Notes under the pieces: model-generated
Database searches by the model: none
Seen by the model: only the letters and a program-made list of their open reading frames with translations
Told to the model about the DNA's origin: nothing
Shown: positions 32,387 through 39,114 of the stretch, in pieces
Layout of the letters: every line of letters begins with the position of its first letter
Position numbering within the stretch: position 1 is the stretch's first letter
Program-made: the position numbers and the translations under genes
Virus record (IMG/VR): IMGVR_UViG_3300031718_000016
Location: 1 to 48,515 of that record
DNA length: 48,515 bases
From: a virus
Strand: one strand, 5' to 3'

Positions 32387-33835
32387 CTATGGAGTGCGTA
32401 ATCCGGTATCTATAGCAGTGCCACAATCCCCAGAAACTGTAGTAAGTTGGCCCACTCTTAGTGTTCCCGCAACTGAACAACGATAAACAATACTTCCTCC
32501 TGCGCCCAAACTTAGCGTTCCACCTGCGGAAATGCCGGATAGTAATTTTATAAGTCCGGCGGTTGCTCCAGTGCCATCTGAACTTGACCACAATTGATCG
32601 TGCCCAAACTGAAAATCTGGACCACTCACACACCCTGACCATTGAGCAGAGTTTGATGGAAATCTATTTACGTTAGCAATATCTATAAATGTACCGAGCG
32701 GCCCAAAGGAGGGGCATGATTGAGAGTTTGAGCCCACTGCTGCAACAGTAGTGGCCGGAGAACCAAAAATGTATATATCATTCCCAATCATTAAATGCCT
32801 ACCATTGGCTGTGCCCAGATTAACTGCGTATTGCAAAGTGTTTATATCACTAACTCCCATTTCATTACCTATAAGATTCTCCCCATTACTACATCCTCCA
32901 TTTGTATCGTTGTTGGAGTTTAGAAATGGGCCACCCCCTGTTTCCTCGTTATAACTTATGTTTACTGGGCCAGAAGTACATCCACCAAGGTATATTGCCG
33001 CCCCATTAGTGCCAAATAGGGAATAAGCCCCATCACTAGTGAATATATTCTTATCAATAGCGATATTGCCGGTTTCCAATCTAATTCCTTGAAAGCAGTT
33101 ATCAATTTCATTGTCTCTAGCGACATCATCGTCCGATGTTGAGCTGCCAATCCGTATGCCATAGCTATTAGCTGAGTTCTGACAATGAATCCAGTTATGT
33201 TCAAACTTCATAGAATTTAGGTTCCCAGTCACGCTAGTTACCTCAACCCCCATATACCCAGAGACTGAGCCACCTTGCGGATTAGTCACGAAAGAGGAAT
33301 GGTCTATCTCAATATGTTGTGTTGCTAGTCCAGTTGCGCCTGTATTGTCAATGGTGATCGATTTTGTAAAAGACGCACTAGCACAAATCGCACTAGGGCC
33401 ATGAGAATACACACCTAGGCCTGTAATTCGACCAAAGGCTGAGCGGTTAATGTATAACACCGACCCAGTTGCTCCATTACAGCCATAGATTGCCGGACCA
33501 TTGAACCCCCCAAGGGCAGGCCAAGCCCCCAGCCCCCGTATAACCCAACTTGTTTGTCCAAAAATTGATAGCTGCGTGTCTACTCTAATTTGGCAGTTAT
33601 AGGGGATGTCAATTTCTGTATTGCTAATATTGGCCAGTAGGGTATTAAATGCGGTGCTTTGATCTGTCCCAGTGTTACATTGAATACCACGTTCACGCAC
33701 ATCGATTACCGGTTTATTCTTAATTTGTCCAACGTAATCTATCTTATTCTGTGCGCTAGTAGCGATAGTTAGCGAGCAAAGTGTCACCACTACCAGGAGC
33801 AATCGCGTACGTAATGGTGTTTCCTGATAAAGCAT
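32387..33835 (-). CDS. Pectate-lyase-fold (beta-helix) tailspike-like protein with signal peptide
   Basis: 482 residues. N-terminus MLYQETPLRTRLLLVVV...SLTIATSAQ is a signal peptide. Residues 40-75 give the beta-helix entry motif 'V-D-V-R-x-x-G...GTDQSTAFNTLL...IDIPYNC', matching the Pectate_lyase_3 pattern of tailspike depolymerases. The right-handed helix continues through repeated strands such as NISYNEETGG and HLMIGNDIYIFG. No catalytic residues can be named. Base composition is more AT-rich than that of the neighbouring head genes (for example near 32640-33120), suggesting acquisition from elsewhere. Overlaps the upstream gene by 80 bases. Confidence 0.65.
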   Translation of the reverse strand: MLYQETPLRTRLLLVVVTLCSLTIATSAQNKIDYVGQIKNKPVIDVRERGIQCNTGTDQSTAFNTLLANISNTEIDIPYNCQIRVDTQLSIFGQTSWVIRGLGAWPALGGFNGPAIYGCNGATGSVLYINRSAFGRITGLGVYSHGPSAICASASFTKSITIDNTGATGLATQHIEIDHSSFVTNPQGGSVSGYMGVEVTSVTGNLNSMKFEHNWIHCQNSANSYGIRIGSSTSDDDVARDNEIDNCFQGIRLETGNIAIDKNIFTSDGAYSLFGTNGAAIYLGGCTSGPVNISYNEETGGGPFLNSNNDTNGGCSNGENLIGNEMGVSDINTLQYAVNLGTANGRHLMIGNDIYIFGSPATTVAAVGSNSQSCPSFGPLGTFIDIANVNRFPSNSAQWSGCVSGPDFQFGHDQLWSSSDGTGATAGLIKLLSGISAGGTLSLGAGGSIVYRCSVAGTLRVGQLTTVSGDCGTAIDTGLRTP

Positions 33836-34151
33836 AATCTCCTCCTCCTGCCTGCTGAAGCAGTCCGTTTCTAAAAAGTTGAAGCGAAGCCATAGGGCTT
33901 GGTATGTGCGCTAAGGTGAAAGTTAAATTGATGCCATTTATAACTCCAGATGGAACTTCAGAATCCGAAAAATTAGCCGGGGCTGCTCCTGCTGGGCCTA
34001 TTCTGGTTCCATTGGCCCAAAAATTTCCCGCAGCGTCTATTCCTACAAAAAGGGTAATATTGGCAGGACCAAGGTTAACTTGAGGGGGCACTGCTTGAAG
34101 GTCGGCATCGCTCCCGGTGATGTCGAAGTTCTCCAGTTTGCGGAAGGCCAT
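33756..34151 (-). CDS. Structural protein with tail-fibre-like C-terminal domain
   Basis: 131 residues. The N-terminus (MAFRKLENFDITGSDADLQA) is polar. The C-terminal 60 residues, LTFTLAHIPSPMASLQLFRN then GDYALSGNTITYAIAP and GDTLLANYRY, match a small beta domain widely repeated in phage fibre and baseplate proteins. Starts TAATG with the small gene upstream and overlaps the beta-helix gene by 80 bases. Confidence 0.6.
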   Translation of the reverse strand: MAFRKLENFDITGSDADLQAVPPQVNLGPANITLFVGIDAAGNFWANGTRIGPAGAAPANFSDSEVPSGVINGINLTFTLAHIPSPMASLQLFRNGLLQQAGGGDYALSGNTITYAIAPGSGDTLLANYRY

Positions 34152-34318
34152 TAGGAATGCTCATCTATTAAATCTTCTGGCTTGCGGTACATCCGTTTGC
34201 TTGTGGGGTGGATAGATTCTTTGCCTAGAGGAGTCTCACGCTCGTCATCTTCACCTTCTTCTTCGTCGGTGCAGATTTCGATAGAAATTACAAATCGAGT
34301 TAGTGGAGATTTAATCAT
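34151..34318 (-). CDS. Small acidic protein
   Basis: 55 residues in a stretch that otherwise looks empty. Its ATG overlaps the stop of the paralogue gene upstream and its TAA overlaps the next start (TAATG). A short beta strand (RFVISIEIC) is followed by an acidic run (TDEEEGEDDERE) and a polar tail. Coupling at both ends supports it. Function unknown. Confidence 0.55.
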   Translation of the reverse strand: MIKSPLTRFVISIEICTDEEEGEDDERETPLGKESIHPTSKRMYRKPEDLIDEHS

Positions 34319-35385
34319 GGCTCAATCCATAACAATGGGATAACCCCTGCTGTAGTTTGAGAGGATAACGTCCCAAGAGTAGCTGGGGGAACTCCACCAA
34401 CACTCGCGGAGGAGCCAGTAAAAATCCTAGTTCCTCTCGCTGTATTGGTGAACTCAGTTATTGTGCTATTAGATACCGATAGTAGTATTGTTACCATAGC
34501 CCCACTAGTGGCCCCATCAGTACTAATGCCAACATAATAAATTCCTGGTGTTAGGGTGACAGAGGGAACAGTTACTACTTGTGGTGCCCCAATCGCCGTT
34601 CCATCTAAAGCACCAGTAGTGGCATTAGGGATTTGCGTGCCAGCCGAATTATAAAGTGCCACTCCTATATGAGAGGAAGTACCAAACGTGGTAGTTACCC
34701 GAATGGCCATCCGAGTGAAAGTTTGAGTATACCGCTGAACAAACTGAAATCCATTAACAATATTGGCTGCGGTGCATGGAGAACCCCCAAATTGAACCGC
34801 TCCCCAACCCATATCCAATCCAACAAATTCTCCCCCCAACCCCGCCACTGAGCTAACCGCCCCACCACTGCTAACACCAGATCGCAAATCTTCAATATTA
34901 GTATTTAGTGGAATTGCCGCCGCGTTAACTATAGCCGTAGTTCCACCCAACGCTGTCCAGTTTTGGTCGATTGAAACAGCTCCCCCTAGCTTTACTCCAG
35001 CAGCATTTAACGCTTCTTGTAATCCAAAGGTTCCTGAACCAATGCTATCACCAGTGAAGTGAGTATGGGCGAATGCTGAAACGGTAATACAAGTTTGCCC
35101 AGGCGATTGTGTAAAATTAAAACTAGTTGGGGTTAGAGTTTCGGCTTGAGAAGTACCTCCCGAAAAAATAATGGGGGCATTAGTATTCCAAGGATTTAGT
35201 TTAGAGCCATCGGCCAATACAACTGTGATAGCATTCACACATACTTGTGTAGCGGAAGGAATAGATGTAATTTGTGCGCTCCATTGCCCGTAATTAGCAG
35301 CTAAGAATCGTCCACTATGGACATCGGGGCCGGGAGCCTGCGCCGCTGCAACGCCAATCAACAATAACCAAATAAGTTTCTTCAT
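34315..35385 (-). CDS. Exported surface-type protein, paralogue of 26906-27691
   Basis: 356 residues with a signal peptide (MKKLIWLLLIGVAAAQAPGP). Residues 23-170 align in order with the protein at 26906-27691 (HSGRFLAA, WNTNAP, GTFGLQEALN, IEDLRSG). The C-terminal half has a separate beta domain (YTQTFTRMAIRVTTTFGTSS, VTLTPGIYYVGISTDG) like coagulation-factor or jelly-roll domains. One paralogue exported and one not suggests that the lead was gained or lost. Likely a virion-surface or secreted glycan-binding protein. Confidence 0.6.
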   Translation of the reverse strand: MKKLIWLLLIGVAAAQAPGPDVHSGRFLAANYGQWSAQITSIPSATQVCVNAITVVLADGSKLNPWNTNAPIIFSGGTSQAETLTPTSFNFTQSPGQTCITVSAFAHTHFTGDSIGSGTFGLQEALNAAGVKLGGAVSIDQNWTALGGTTAIVNAAAIPLNTNIEDLRSGVSSGGAVSSVAGLGGEFVGLDMGWGAVQFGGSPCTAANIVNGFQFVQRYTQTFTRMAIRVTTTFGTSSHIGVALYNSAGTQIPNATTGALDGTAIGAPQVVTVPSVTLTPGIYYVGISTDGATSGAMVTILLSVSNSTITEFTNTARGTRIFTGSSASVGGVPPATLGTLSSQTTAGVIPLLWIEP

Positions 35386-35393
35386 GCGCCACC

Positions 35394-35861
35394 TTAGAGA
35401 ACGAACTTCGCCACCACCGTGGGGTTGGTGCCACCACTCACCGCCGTGTTGTTGAAGCGGAGAAAGTTGTAGCGCTCGCTGCCCAAATTTACTGTGCCTG
35501 CGCCAACCGTGGTGATAGCCGATCCGATGATGCGATAGTTGGCATCTACATCGACAAATGCGCCCTCAATCTGGATGGAGAAGCTGGTAGGGGCACTGGG
35601 AGTAGTGACTTCATATCCAATAGCCGGCGAGTTCTGATTCATGCCAGGAAAAGAGCGCACCGCAAACTGCCGCCCCTTGGATACAGTTTGGGCGTCACCA
35701 AACTCTGTATTCTGCGTTGGAGCGTCGTTGTAGCCAGCCTGTCGCCCAAACGAGTAGGCAGGAACGCCGGGGGTAACACAGGGGATCGTGACGTTGGATT
35801 GATTGGCCTGCCCAGGGGCGGGGCCTTGGCTCAGCGTGGGCTCAGAAATATAAGCAGGCAT
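35394..35861 (-). CDS. Structural protein, 155 residues
   Basis: Beta-rich, starts MPAYISEPTLSQGPAPGQAN. Contains SFSIQIEGAFVDVDANYRI and ERYNFLRFNN, regular alternating strands that fit a capsid-decoration or fibre fold. Preceded by TAGGAG and a full junction motif (CCGGTAGCTTTCT, 35877-35889). No family is recognised. Confidence 0.5.
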   Translation of the reverse strand: MPAYISEPTLSQGPAPGQANQSNVTIPCVTPGVPAYSFGRQAGYNDAPTQNTEFGDAQTVSKGRQFAVRSFPGMNQNSPAIGYEVTTPSAPTSFSIQIEGAFVDVDANYRIIGSAITTVGAGTVNLGSERYNFLRFNNTAVSGGTNPTVVAKFVL

Positions 35862-35876
35862 CGAGGTAGCTCCTAG

Positions 35877-35889
35877 AGAAAGCTACCGG
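35877..35889 (-). promoter_or_regulatory. Junction motif copy
   Basis: CCGGTAGCTTTCT; its TAG ends the sigma-like gene; followed by CTAGGAG of the gene 35394-35861. Confidence 0.6.
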
Positions 35890-36458
35890 GAAGTGATCGA
35901 ACGCCTCATCTTCGTCATGGCGGATTCGAGCAGAATTTCAACCTTGGAGCGGGGCATATCCAGCTCCCGCGCTACTTGTTGAGGCGTGCGTGAGGGACCA
36001 CCATCGAAGCCATGAAGGAGGCTAACAACCATCCACTCCCGAGGCTCCAGCAGCTCCTTCGCTCTAGTTGATAGCTCAGTAGCCGCCATCCTATCCGGCA
36101 AACCATCTGCCCCACACTCAGGCTGGGGCGTGTCATCATGCTGGGGGAAGGCAGTGATCGCCGGCCCCTTGCTTAGGCCACTCAATCCCTCGGCTTTAAT
36201 GCGCCTTACTTCTTTTACCATTGTGTTCTGAATCACGCTGATTGTGTAGTTGTTGAGATTTTGCCCACCGGAGCGCTTTAGGACTGTGCGCCACCGAATA
36301 GTTCCTATCTTGGCGTGGGCGGCGGCTACTAAGTCCTCCCTATCCTCGGTGGAGAGATGATAGCGAACGCCCATTTTGTAGGAGATTCCGTCAATTAGGC
36401 CACGAAATTGATTGAGCAACTGGAGGGCTATGTCGGAGTTACGGACGGGGTAGGACAC
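35883..36458 (-). CDS. Sigma-70-like phage transcription factor
   Basis: 191 residues. Residues 35-80 (EDREDLVAAAHAKIGTIRW, then YTISVIQNTMVKEVRRIKAE) resemble sigma region 2. Residues 130-185 (AKELLEPREWMVVSLLHGFD, then TPQQVARELDMPRSKVEILL and MTKMRRSI) look like a region 4 helix-turn-helix. It may direct host RNA polymerase to phage late promoters; the CCGRTARCTTTCT motif before many virion genes is a candidate target, and this gene ends inside one copy. It could also be a DNA-binding adaptor without sigma activity. The fold call is moderately secure. Confidence 0.65.
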   Translation of the reverse strand: MSYPVRNSDIALQLLNQFRGLIDGISYKMGVRYHLSTEDREDLVAAAHAKIGTIRWRTVLKRSGGQNLNNYTISVIQNTMVKEVRRIKAEGLSGLSKGPAITAFPQHDDTPQPECGADGLPDRMAATELSTRAKELLEPREWMVVSLLHGFDGGPSRTPQQVARELDMPRSKVEILLESAMTKMRRSITSR

Positions 36459-36920
36459 TCATTGACCAATCTCCCCGAGACGCAATAGAACGTCGAAAAT
36501 AATCACCAATGTATATTCCTGTCCGTTAACTTTCACTTCGGTGCCACTATAGCGTCTTATTAGCACCTTATCGCCGGGGCCGATGGATTGTAGGGCCGCG
36601 CTGGCATACTCTGAGGAGGGATGTTCTGAAACCGCCACAACTTCACAGTTAATAGGTTTATCCTTGGCCACGTCCGCCTCAACAATTAACCCTTCTGGCT
36701 CGGGGATGCGCTTAACGACAATGTAATCCCCAATAGGATGGGCGTTGAAGGGTTGGGGCTCAACTGGCGTTTGGTCGTAGGAAGGGCGGCGATCAATCAC
36801 GCTGAGCGTTTCTTGGGGAAACCCGCTTTGTGGGGTAATGGGCGCTTGGTTGGTATCTTCCCCACCAAAACCATCAGCTTGGCACAGCGGCTCAACGTCG
36901 AAGCGTGATTTAGTGGCCAT
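36459..36920 (-). CDS. GroES-like co-chaperonin with disordered N-terminus
   Basis: 153 residues from the ATG at 36920 (AGGA upstream). The last ~95 residues follow Cpn10: IGDYIVVKRIPEPEGLIVEA, CEVVAVSEH, GPGDKVLIRRYSGTEVKVNG, VIIFDVLLRLGE. The mobile-loop region (IVEADVAKDKP) is present. Phage co-chaperonins such as T4 gp31 work with host GroEL to fold the capsid. The 55-residue N-terminal extension is Pro-rich and holds a palindromic element encoding ITPQSGFPQ. It overlaps the holin-like gene upstream and meets the sigma-like gene downstream. Confidence 0.85.
   Translation of the reverse strand: MATKSRFDVEPLCQADGFGGEDTNQAPITPQSGFPQETLSVIDRRPSYDQTPVEPQPFNAHPIGDYIVVKRIPEPEGLIVEADVAKDKPINCEVVAVSEHPSSEYASAALQSIGPGDKVLIRRYSGTEVKVNGQEYTLVIIFDVLLRLGEIGQ
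36815..36842 (+). repeat. Dispersed palindromic element, copy 7
   Basis: AACCCGCTTTGTGGGGTAAT in the N-terminal extension of the GroES-like gene, encoding ITPQSGFPQ. Confidence 0.8.
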
Positions 36921-37332
36921 TGCCGGTTCCTGTAGCCTTGTCAATAGTTCGATACGCACCAAATCCCAGCAACGCACCAAGAAGTTCAAGTATTGTTTTT
37001 GCGTCCAGTACAGGAAGTTTGGTTTGGTCGAACTGGCTATGAAAGACAATTAACGCGAGTACGATAAAGGGCTGGAGAACTAGGCCATAGCATAGTCCCG
37101 CGCCAAGGGTCCATCCTACAAATGGCCTCCAGCCGGCCACAAAGACGCTATTGGAGGCAGCCTCAACCTTGTTGATTTCTAGTTGCCCCGCGACTTCCGC
37201 CAATTCTCCAGAGACCTGCATCTTCGCAAGTTCTACCTTGGATGCGTCATTGGCGGCCTTATCAGGCAGCACACGATTTAACACTAGGTTGACTGTGTTG
37301 GCAACAGCGGTTATGGGATCAAAGGCAGGCAT
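36910..37332 (-). CDS. 3-TM holin-like protein (GTA holin type)
   Basis: 140 residues. An N-terminal helix (VELAKMQVSGELAEVAGQLE) is followed by a conserved WRPFVGW motif and three hydrophobic segments (GAGLCYGLVLQPFIVLALIV; LELLGALLGFGAY), matching the pattern of the GTA_holin_3TM family. It would form membrane lesions for lysozyme exit. It lies over 30 kb from the lysozyme, so either two lysis sites exist or it has another role. Starts TAATG with the small membrane gene upstream. Confidence 0.7.
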   Translation of the reverse strand: MPAFDPITAVANTVNLVLNRVLPDKAANDASKVELAKMQVSGELAEVAGQLEINKVEAASNSVFVAGWRPFVGWTLGAGLCYGLVLQPFIVLALIVFHSQFDQTKLPVLDAKTILELLGALLGFGAYRTIDKATGTGNGH

Positions 37333-37475
37333 TAGCTTTTCTTCGCCTTGGGCGCAAAGAGGCCAAGAATCTTGTCCTTGAGGAGGTCGATGAGGTTATA
37401 GCTGAACAAATATTCAGCCAAGGATACAGCAAACGCCCCAATGAGTAAGTATTCAAAGTTGTGAAGGTAGTGCAT
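37332..37475 (-). CDS. 47-residue membrane protein
   Basis: MHYLHNFEYLLIGAFAVSLA then EYLFSYNLIDLLKDKILG and a basic tail (FAPKAKKS). One span near the start and an amphipathic helix. Start and stop each overlap a neighbour as TAATG, giving strong coupling to the holin-like gene. It could be an antiholin or a second lysis component. Confidence 0.55.
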   Translation of the reverse strand: MHYLHNFEYLLIGAFAVSLAEYLFSYNLIDLLKDKILGLFAPKAKKS

Positions 37476-37669
37476 TAGGCATTCCCCCTGTTGTGTTGGG
37501 CCAGAAGCTCATCGTAACGAGCCTCGGACGTACCAACATATTTTAACAGAAATTCGGTGCGCGTGAGCACGCTTAAGTCCCACTCAAGCTGGTCGATGTC
37601 CTTGCCGCCGGTGCTGAACTGCGCCGACTTAGCGCCCCTCGCTAGGTTGTCGCCCCCGTTTAGCGGCAT
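37475..37669 (-). CDS. Small hypothetical protein
   Basis: 64 residues, soluble and helical (MPLNGGDNLARGAKSAQFST; LEWDLSVLTRTEFLLKY). Overlaps its upstream neighbour by 10 bases and its downstream neighbour as TAATG. No motif is recognised. Confidence 0.5.
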   Translation of the reverse strand: MPLNGGDNLARGAKSAQFSTGGKDIDQLEWDLSVLTRTEFLLKYVGTSEARYDELLAQHNRGNA

Positions 37670-37992
37670 TGAACCTCCCTCAGCGCGTTAAGTAGATCAA
37701 TAAGAGTGCGGGTGAGGGCTTCAATCTTCTTATCTTGTTCGTCGAAGCGAGCCCACACAGCGTCGTAGAGATAGGTCTTGGATGACTCGATGGCGCTGAA
37801 TACATCAGGCGTTGGGTTTGCCGATCCCAACAAGCCAGGGTAGGTGGCGCAGCTATGGAGGGGGTCGCTATAATCAGCCCCGCAAGCGCTGCAGTATGAT
37901 TTAGGTAGAGCCATTTCCTTCTCCTTGGCTTTAGCCTCTAGGGCAGCCTGATAGAGCTCAGCGATTTCCTTGATGCTCGATGTTAGGCTCAT
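37660..37992 (-). CDS. Small protein with zinc knuckle
   Basis: 110 residues. C-S-A-C-G-A-D-Y-S-D-P-L-H-S-C near residues 34-48 forms one potential metal site (C-x2-C...H-x-C). A helical C-terminal half (FDEQDKKIEALTRTLIDLLN) is coiled-coil-like. Second gene of the long minus block. Function unknown. Confidence 0.5.
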   Translation of the reverse strand: MSLTSSIKEIAELYQAALEAKAKEKEMALPKSYCSACGADYSDPLHSCATYPGLLGSANPTPDVFSAIESSKTYLYDAVWARFDEQDKKIEALTRTLIDLLNALREVQCR

Positions 37993-38255
37993 GGAATCAC
38001 AATCGTCTTTTCTTCAAGAGTTAGCCTGCCAGGGAAGCGCACCAGCTCCCTGAACTTCCCCTCTGAGCCGTAGCCAAAGGCCACCATGTCATTCTCGCCA
38101 TCTTTGACTGGCATGAGCATCAGTTGGGAGGCGTCAGCGCCGATCCATTGGCCGCTGGAGTGGAGGAACTGGACGATCATCGACTGGGGGTTGGTTGGGT
38201 TGCCGGGAATGTTCTCGGGCATGTTGACGGGAGGTTGGTACTTAGATTCAGACAT
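37989..38255 (-). CDS. First gene of the virion block, hypothetical
   Basis: 88 residues from the ATG at 38255. A longer in-frame start would translate the tRNA-like fragment upstream as an artefact. Beta-rich with no clear domain: IVQFLHSSGQWIGADASQ, MVAFGYGSEGKFRELVRFPG. It overlaps the next gene as ATGA. No good ribosome site precedes the start. Function unknown. Confidence 0.5.
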   Translation of the reverse strand: MSESKYQPPVNMPENIPGNPTNPQSMIVQFLHSSGQWIGADASQLMLMPVKDGENDMVAFGYGSEGKFRELVRFPGRLTLEEKTIVIP

Positions 38256-38264
38256 TGGAATAGA

Positions 38265-38292
38265 TGGAGCCGGTGAGAGGAATCGAACCCCC
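38265..38292 (-). other. tRNA 3'-end-like fragment (T arm, acceptor, CCA)
   Basis: Minus-strand order: five-base stem, TTCGATT loop, stem, CACCGGC acceptor strand, T and CCA. These are the T arm, 3' acceptor strand, discriminator and tail of a tRNA; the acceptor looks Thr-like. No matching GCCGGTG strand, D arm or anticodon arm precedes it, so it is not an intact tRNA. It could be an attachment-site core or a relic of past integration. Confidence 0.5.
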
Positions 38293-38340
38293 ATGACTCG
38301 CTTGGTAAGGTTAGATGACGATAAAGCGAAAAGGATTCAT

Positions 38341-38355
38341 GAGCCAAATTGGCAC
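38341..38355. promoter_or_regulatory. Operator-like palindrome copy
   Basis: GAGCCAAATTGGCAC in the control region upstream of the virion block, 49 bases before the tRNA-like fragment in transcription order. Confidence 0.5.
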
Positions 38356-38668
38356 CCCCTCGATTGTAAAGACCTTAAAAAATTCTCGGAGCCAACACCG
38401 GCCCGTTTCGAGCATGGCGGGGCCGGGGTATCCCCCCCCCCTAGCTACGCCTACTGTAGCTACAGCGCTTGTATTGCATAACCTAACCCGCACACACTCA
38501 CGCTAACTCTAACGCTCACTAAGCGATGCATTGGTGCGAGGGACTAGCGTGGGCCGACTCAAGCTAGTGGGCTAGGTTGGAGCTAGGTTAACTATGGTTA
38601 ACTCGGTGGGATTCACACTAGCGGGGGGTTAATAAATGTACGTACAATCTTGTCATTACAAATAAGTA

Positions 38669-38690
38669 AGGCCACGCCGAAGCATGGCCT
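38669..38690 (-). terminator. UUCG-loop intrinsic terminator
   Basis: Minus strand AGGCCATGC, TTCG, GCGTGGCCT, then TTACTTATT. A nine-pair stem closed by a stable UUCG tetraloop and a weak U-run, 64 bases after the end of the AAA+/VWA block. Confidence 0.8.
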
Positions 38691-38753
38691 CTAGTCTTGC
38701 TATCTATTCACACTAGCCTAACGATCTTCGCCGATACGTTGTCACTTGCCTAG

Positions 38754-38963
38754 TCATCTGCCCTCCGCATCTGCCAAGCCAAGCCTCACAGCATACCTAT
38801 CGCTTGGCCCTAGCTCCCTATAAGTCTGCCCTAGTTGCTCCAACATTTCCTTTGCCCACTCGCGTGCATCGCCCTTATTCTCTTTGCGCCATGCCTCATA
38901 CGTTTGTAGGGGTTGATTCGATGCCGCATTACCCTTAGAGCGGGTTGCCTTAGCGTTAGTCAT
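38754..38963 (-). CDS. Small charged protein with palindromic insertion
   Basis: 69 residues from the ATG at 38963, after GGGGAGG. The first part includes a copy of the dispersed palindrome (38926-38948, read as TRSKGNAA); the rest is a charged helical protein (YEAWRKENKGDAREWAKEML, LGPSDRYAVRLGLADAEG). Last gene before the terminator. Function unknown. Confidence 0.55.
   Translation of the reverse strand: MTNAKATRSKGNAASNQPLQTYEAWRKENKGDAREWAKEMLEQLGQTYRELGPSDRYAVRLGLADAEGR
38926..38948 (-). repeat. Dispersed palindromic element, copy 8
   Basis: Minus strand AACCCGCTCTAAGGGTAATG in gene 38754-38963, encoding TRSKGNAA. Confidence 0.75.
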
Positions 38964-39114
38964 GCGACCTCCCCAAGTCGAGGTATATTGCTTCAAGCAT
39001 GAAGATGGCTGCCCAAGCCGCATGGTAATAGTTGTGGGTTGATTCAAACTTGAATCCTTCATAACAAAAGAACCCAAGCACTATCAGTTGTGCTAGTGCA
39101 TTGATTAGTCTCAT
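38956..39114 (-). CDS. Small two-span membrane protein
   Basis: 52 residues from the ATG at 39114 with AAAGGAC upstream. Two hydrophobic segments (LAQLIVLGFFCYEG; HAAWAAIFMLEAIYL). Overlaps both neighbours by a few bases. It travels with the AAA+/VWA genes, so it might anchor that system to the membrane, which is speculation. Confidence 0.5.
   Translation of the reverse strand: MRLINALAQLIVLGFFCYEGFKFESTHNYYHAAWAAIFMLEAIYLDLGRSHD

Larger units (their letters stand above)
38293..38753. other. Gene-free control region
   Basis: No convincing gene. It contains an operator-like palindrome (38341-38355), a run of ten C (38432-38441), the palindrome CTGTAGCTACAG, many CTAG and GTTAAC words, TGTACGTACA, and the terminator of the ATPase block (38669-38690). 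The promoter of the long minus virion block is probably here, but no -35/-10 pair is clear enough to call. Confidence 0.5.

Noticed and set aside
38256-38294. N-terminal extension (MGVRFLSPAPSIP) of the gene at 37989-38255
   Set aside because: It is a translation of the tRNA T-arm fragment.
38300-38360. Full tRNA on the minus strand using the upstream sequence
   Set aside because: No acceptor 5' strand, and the anticodon and D arms do not pair.
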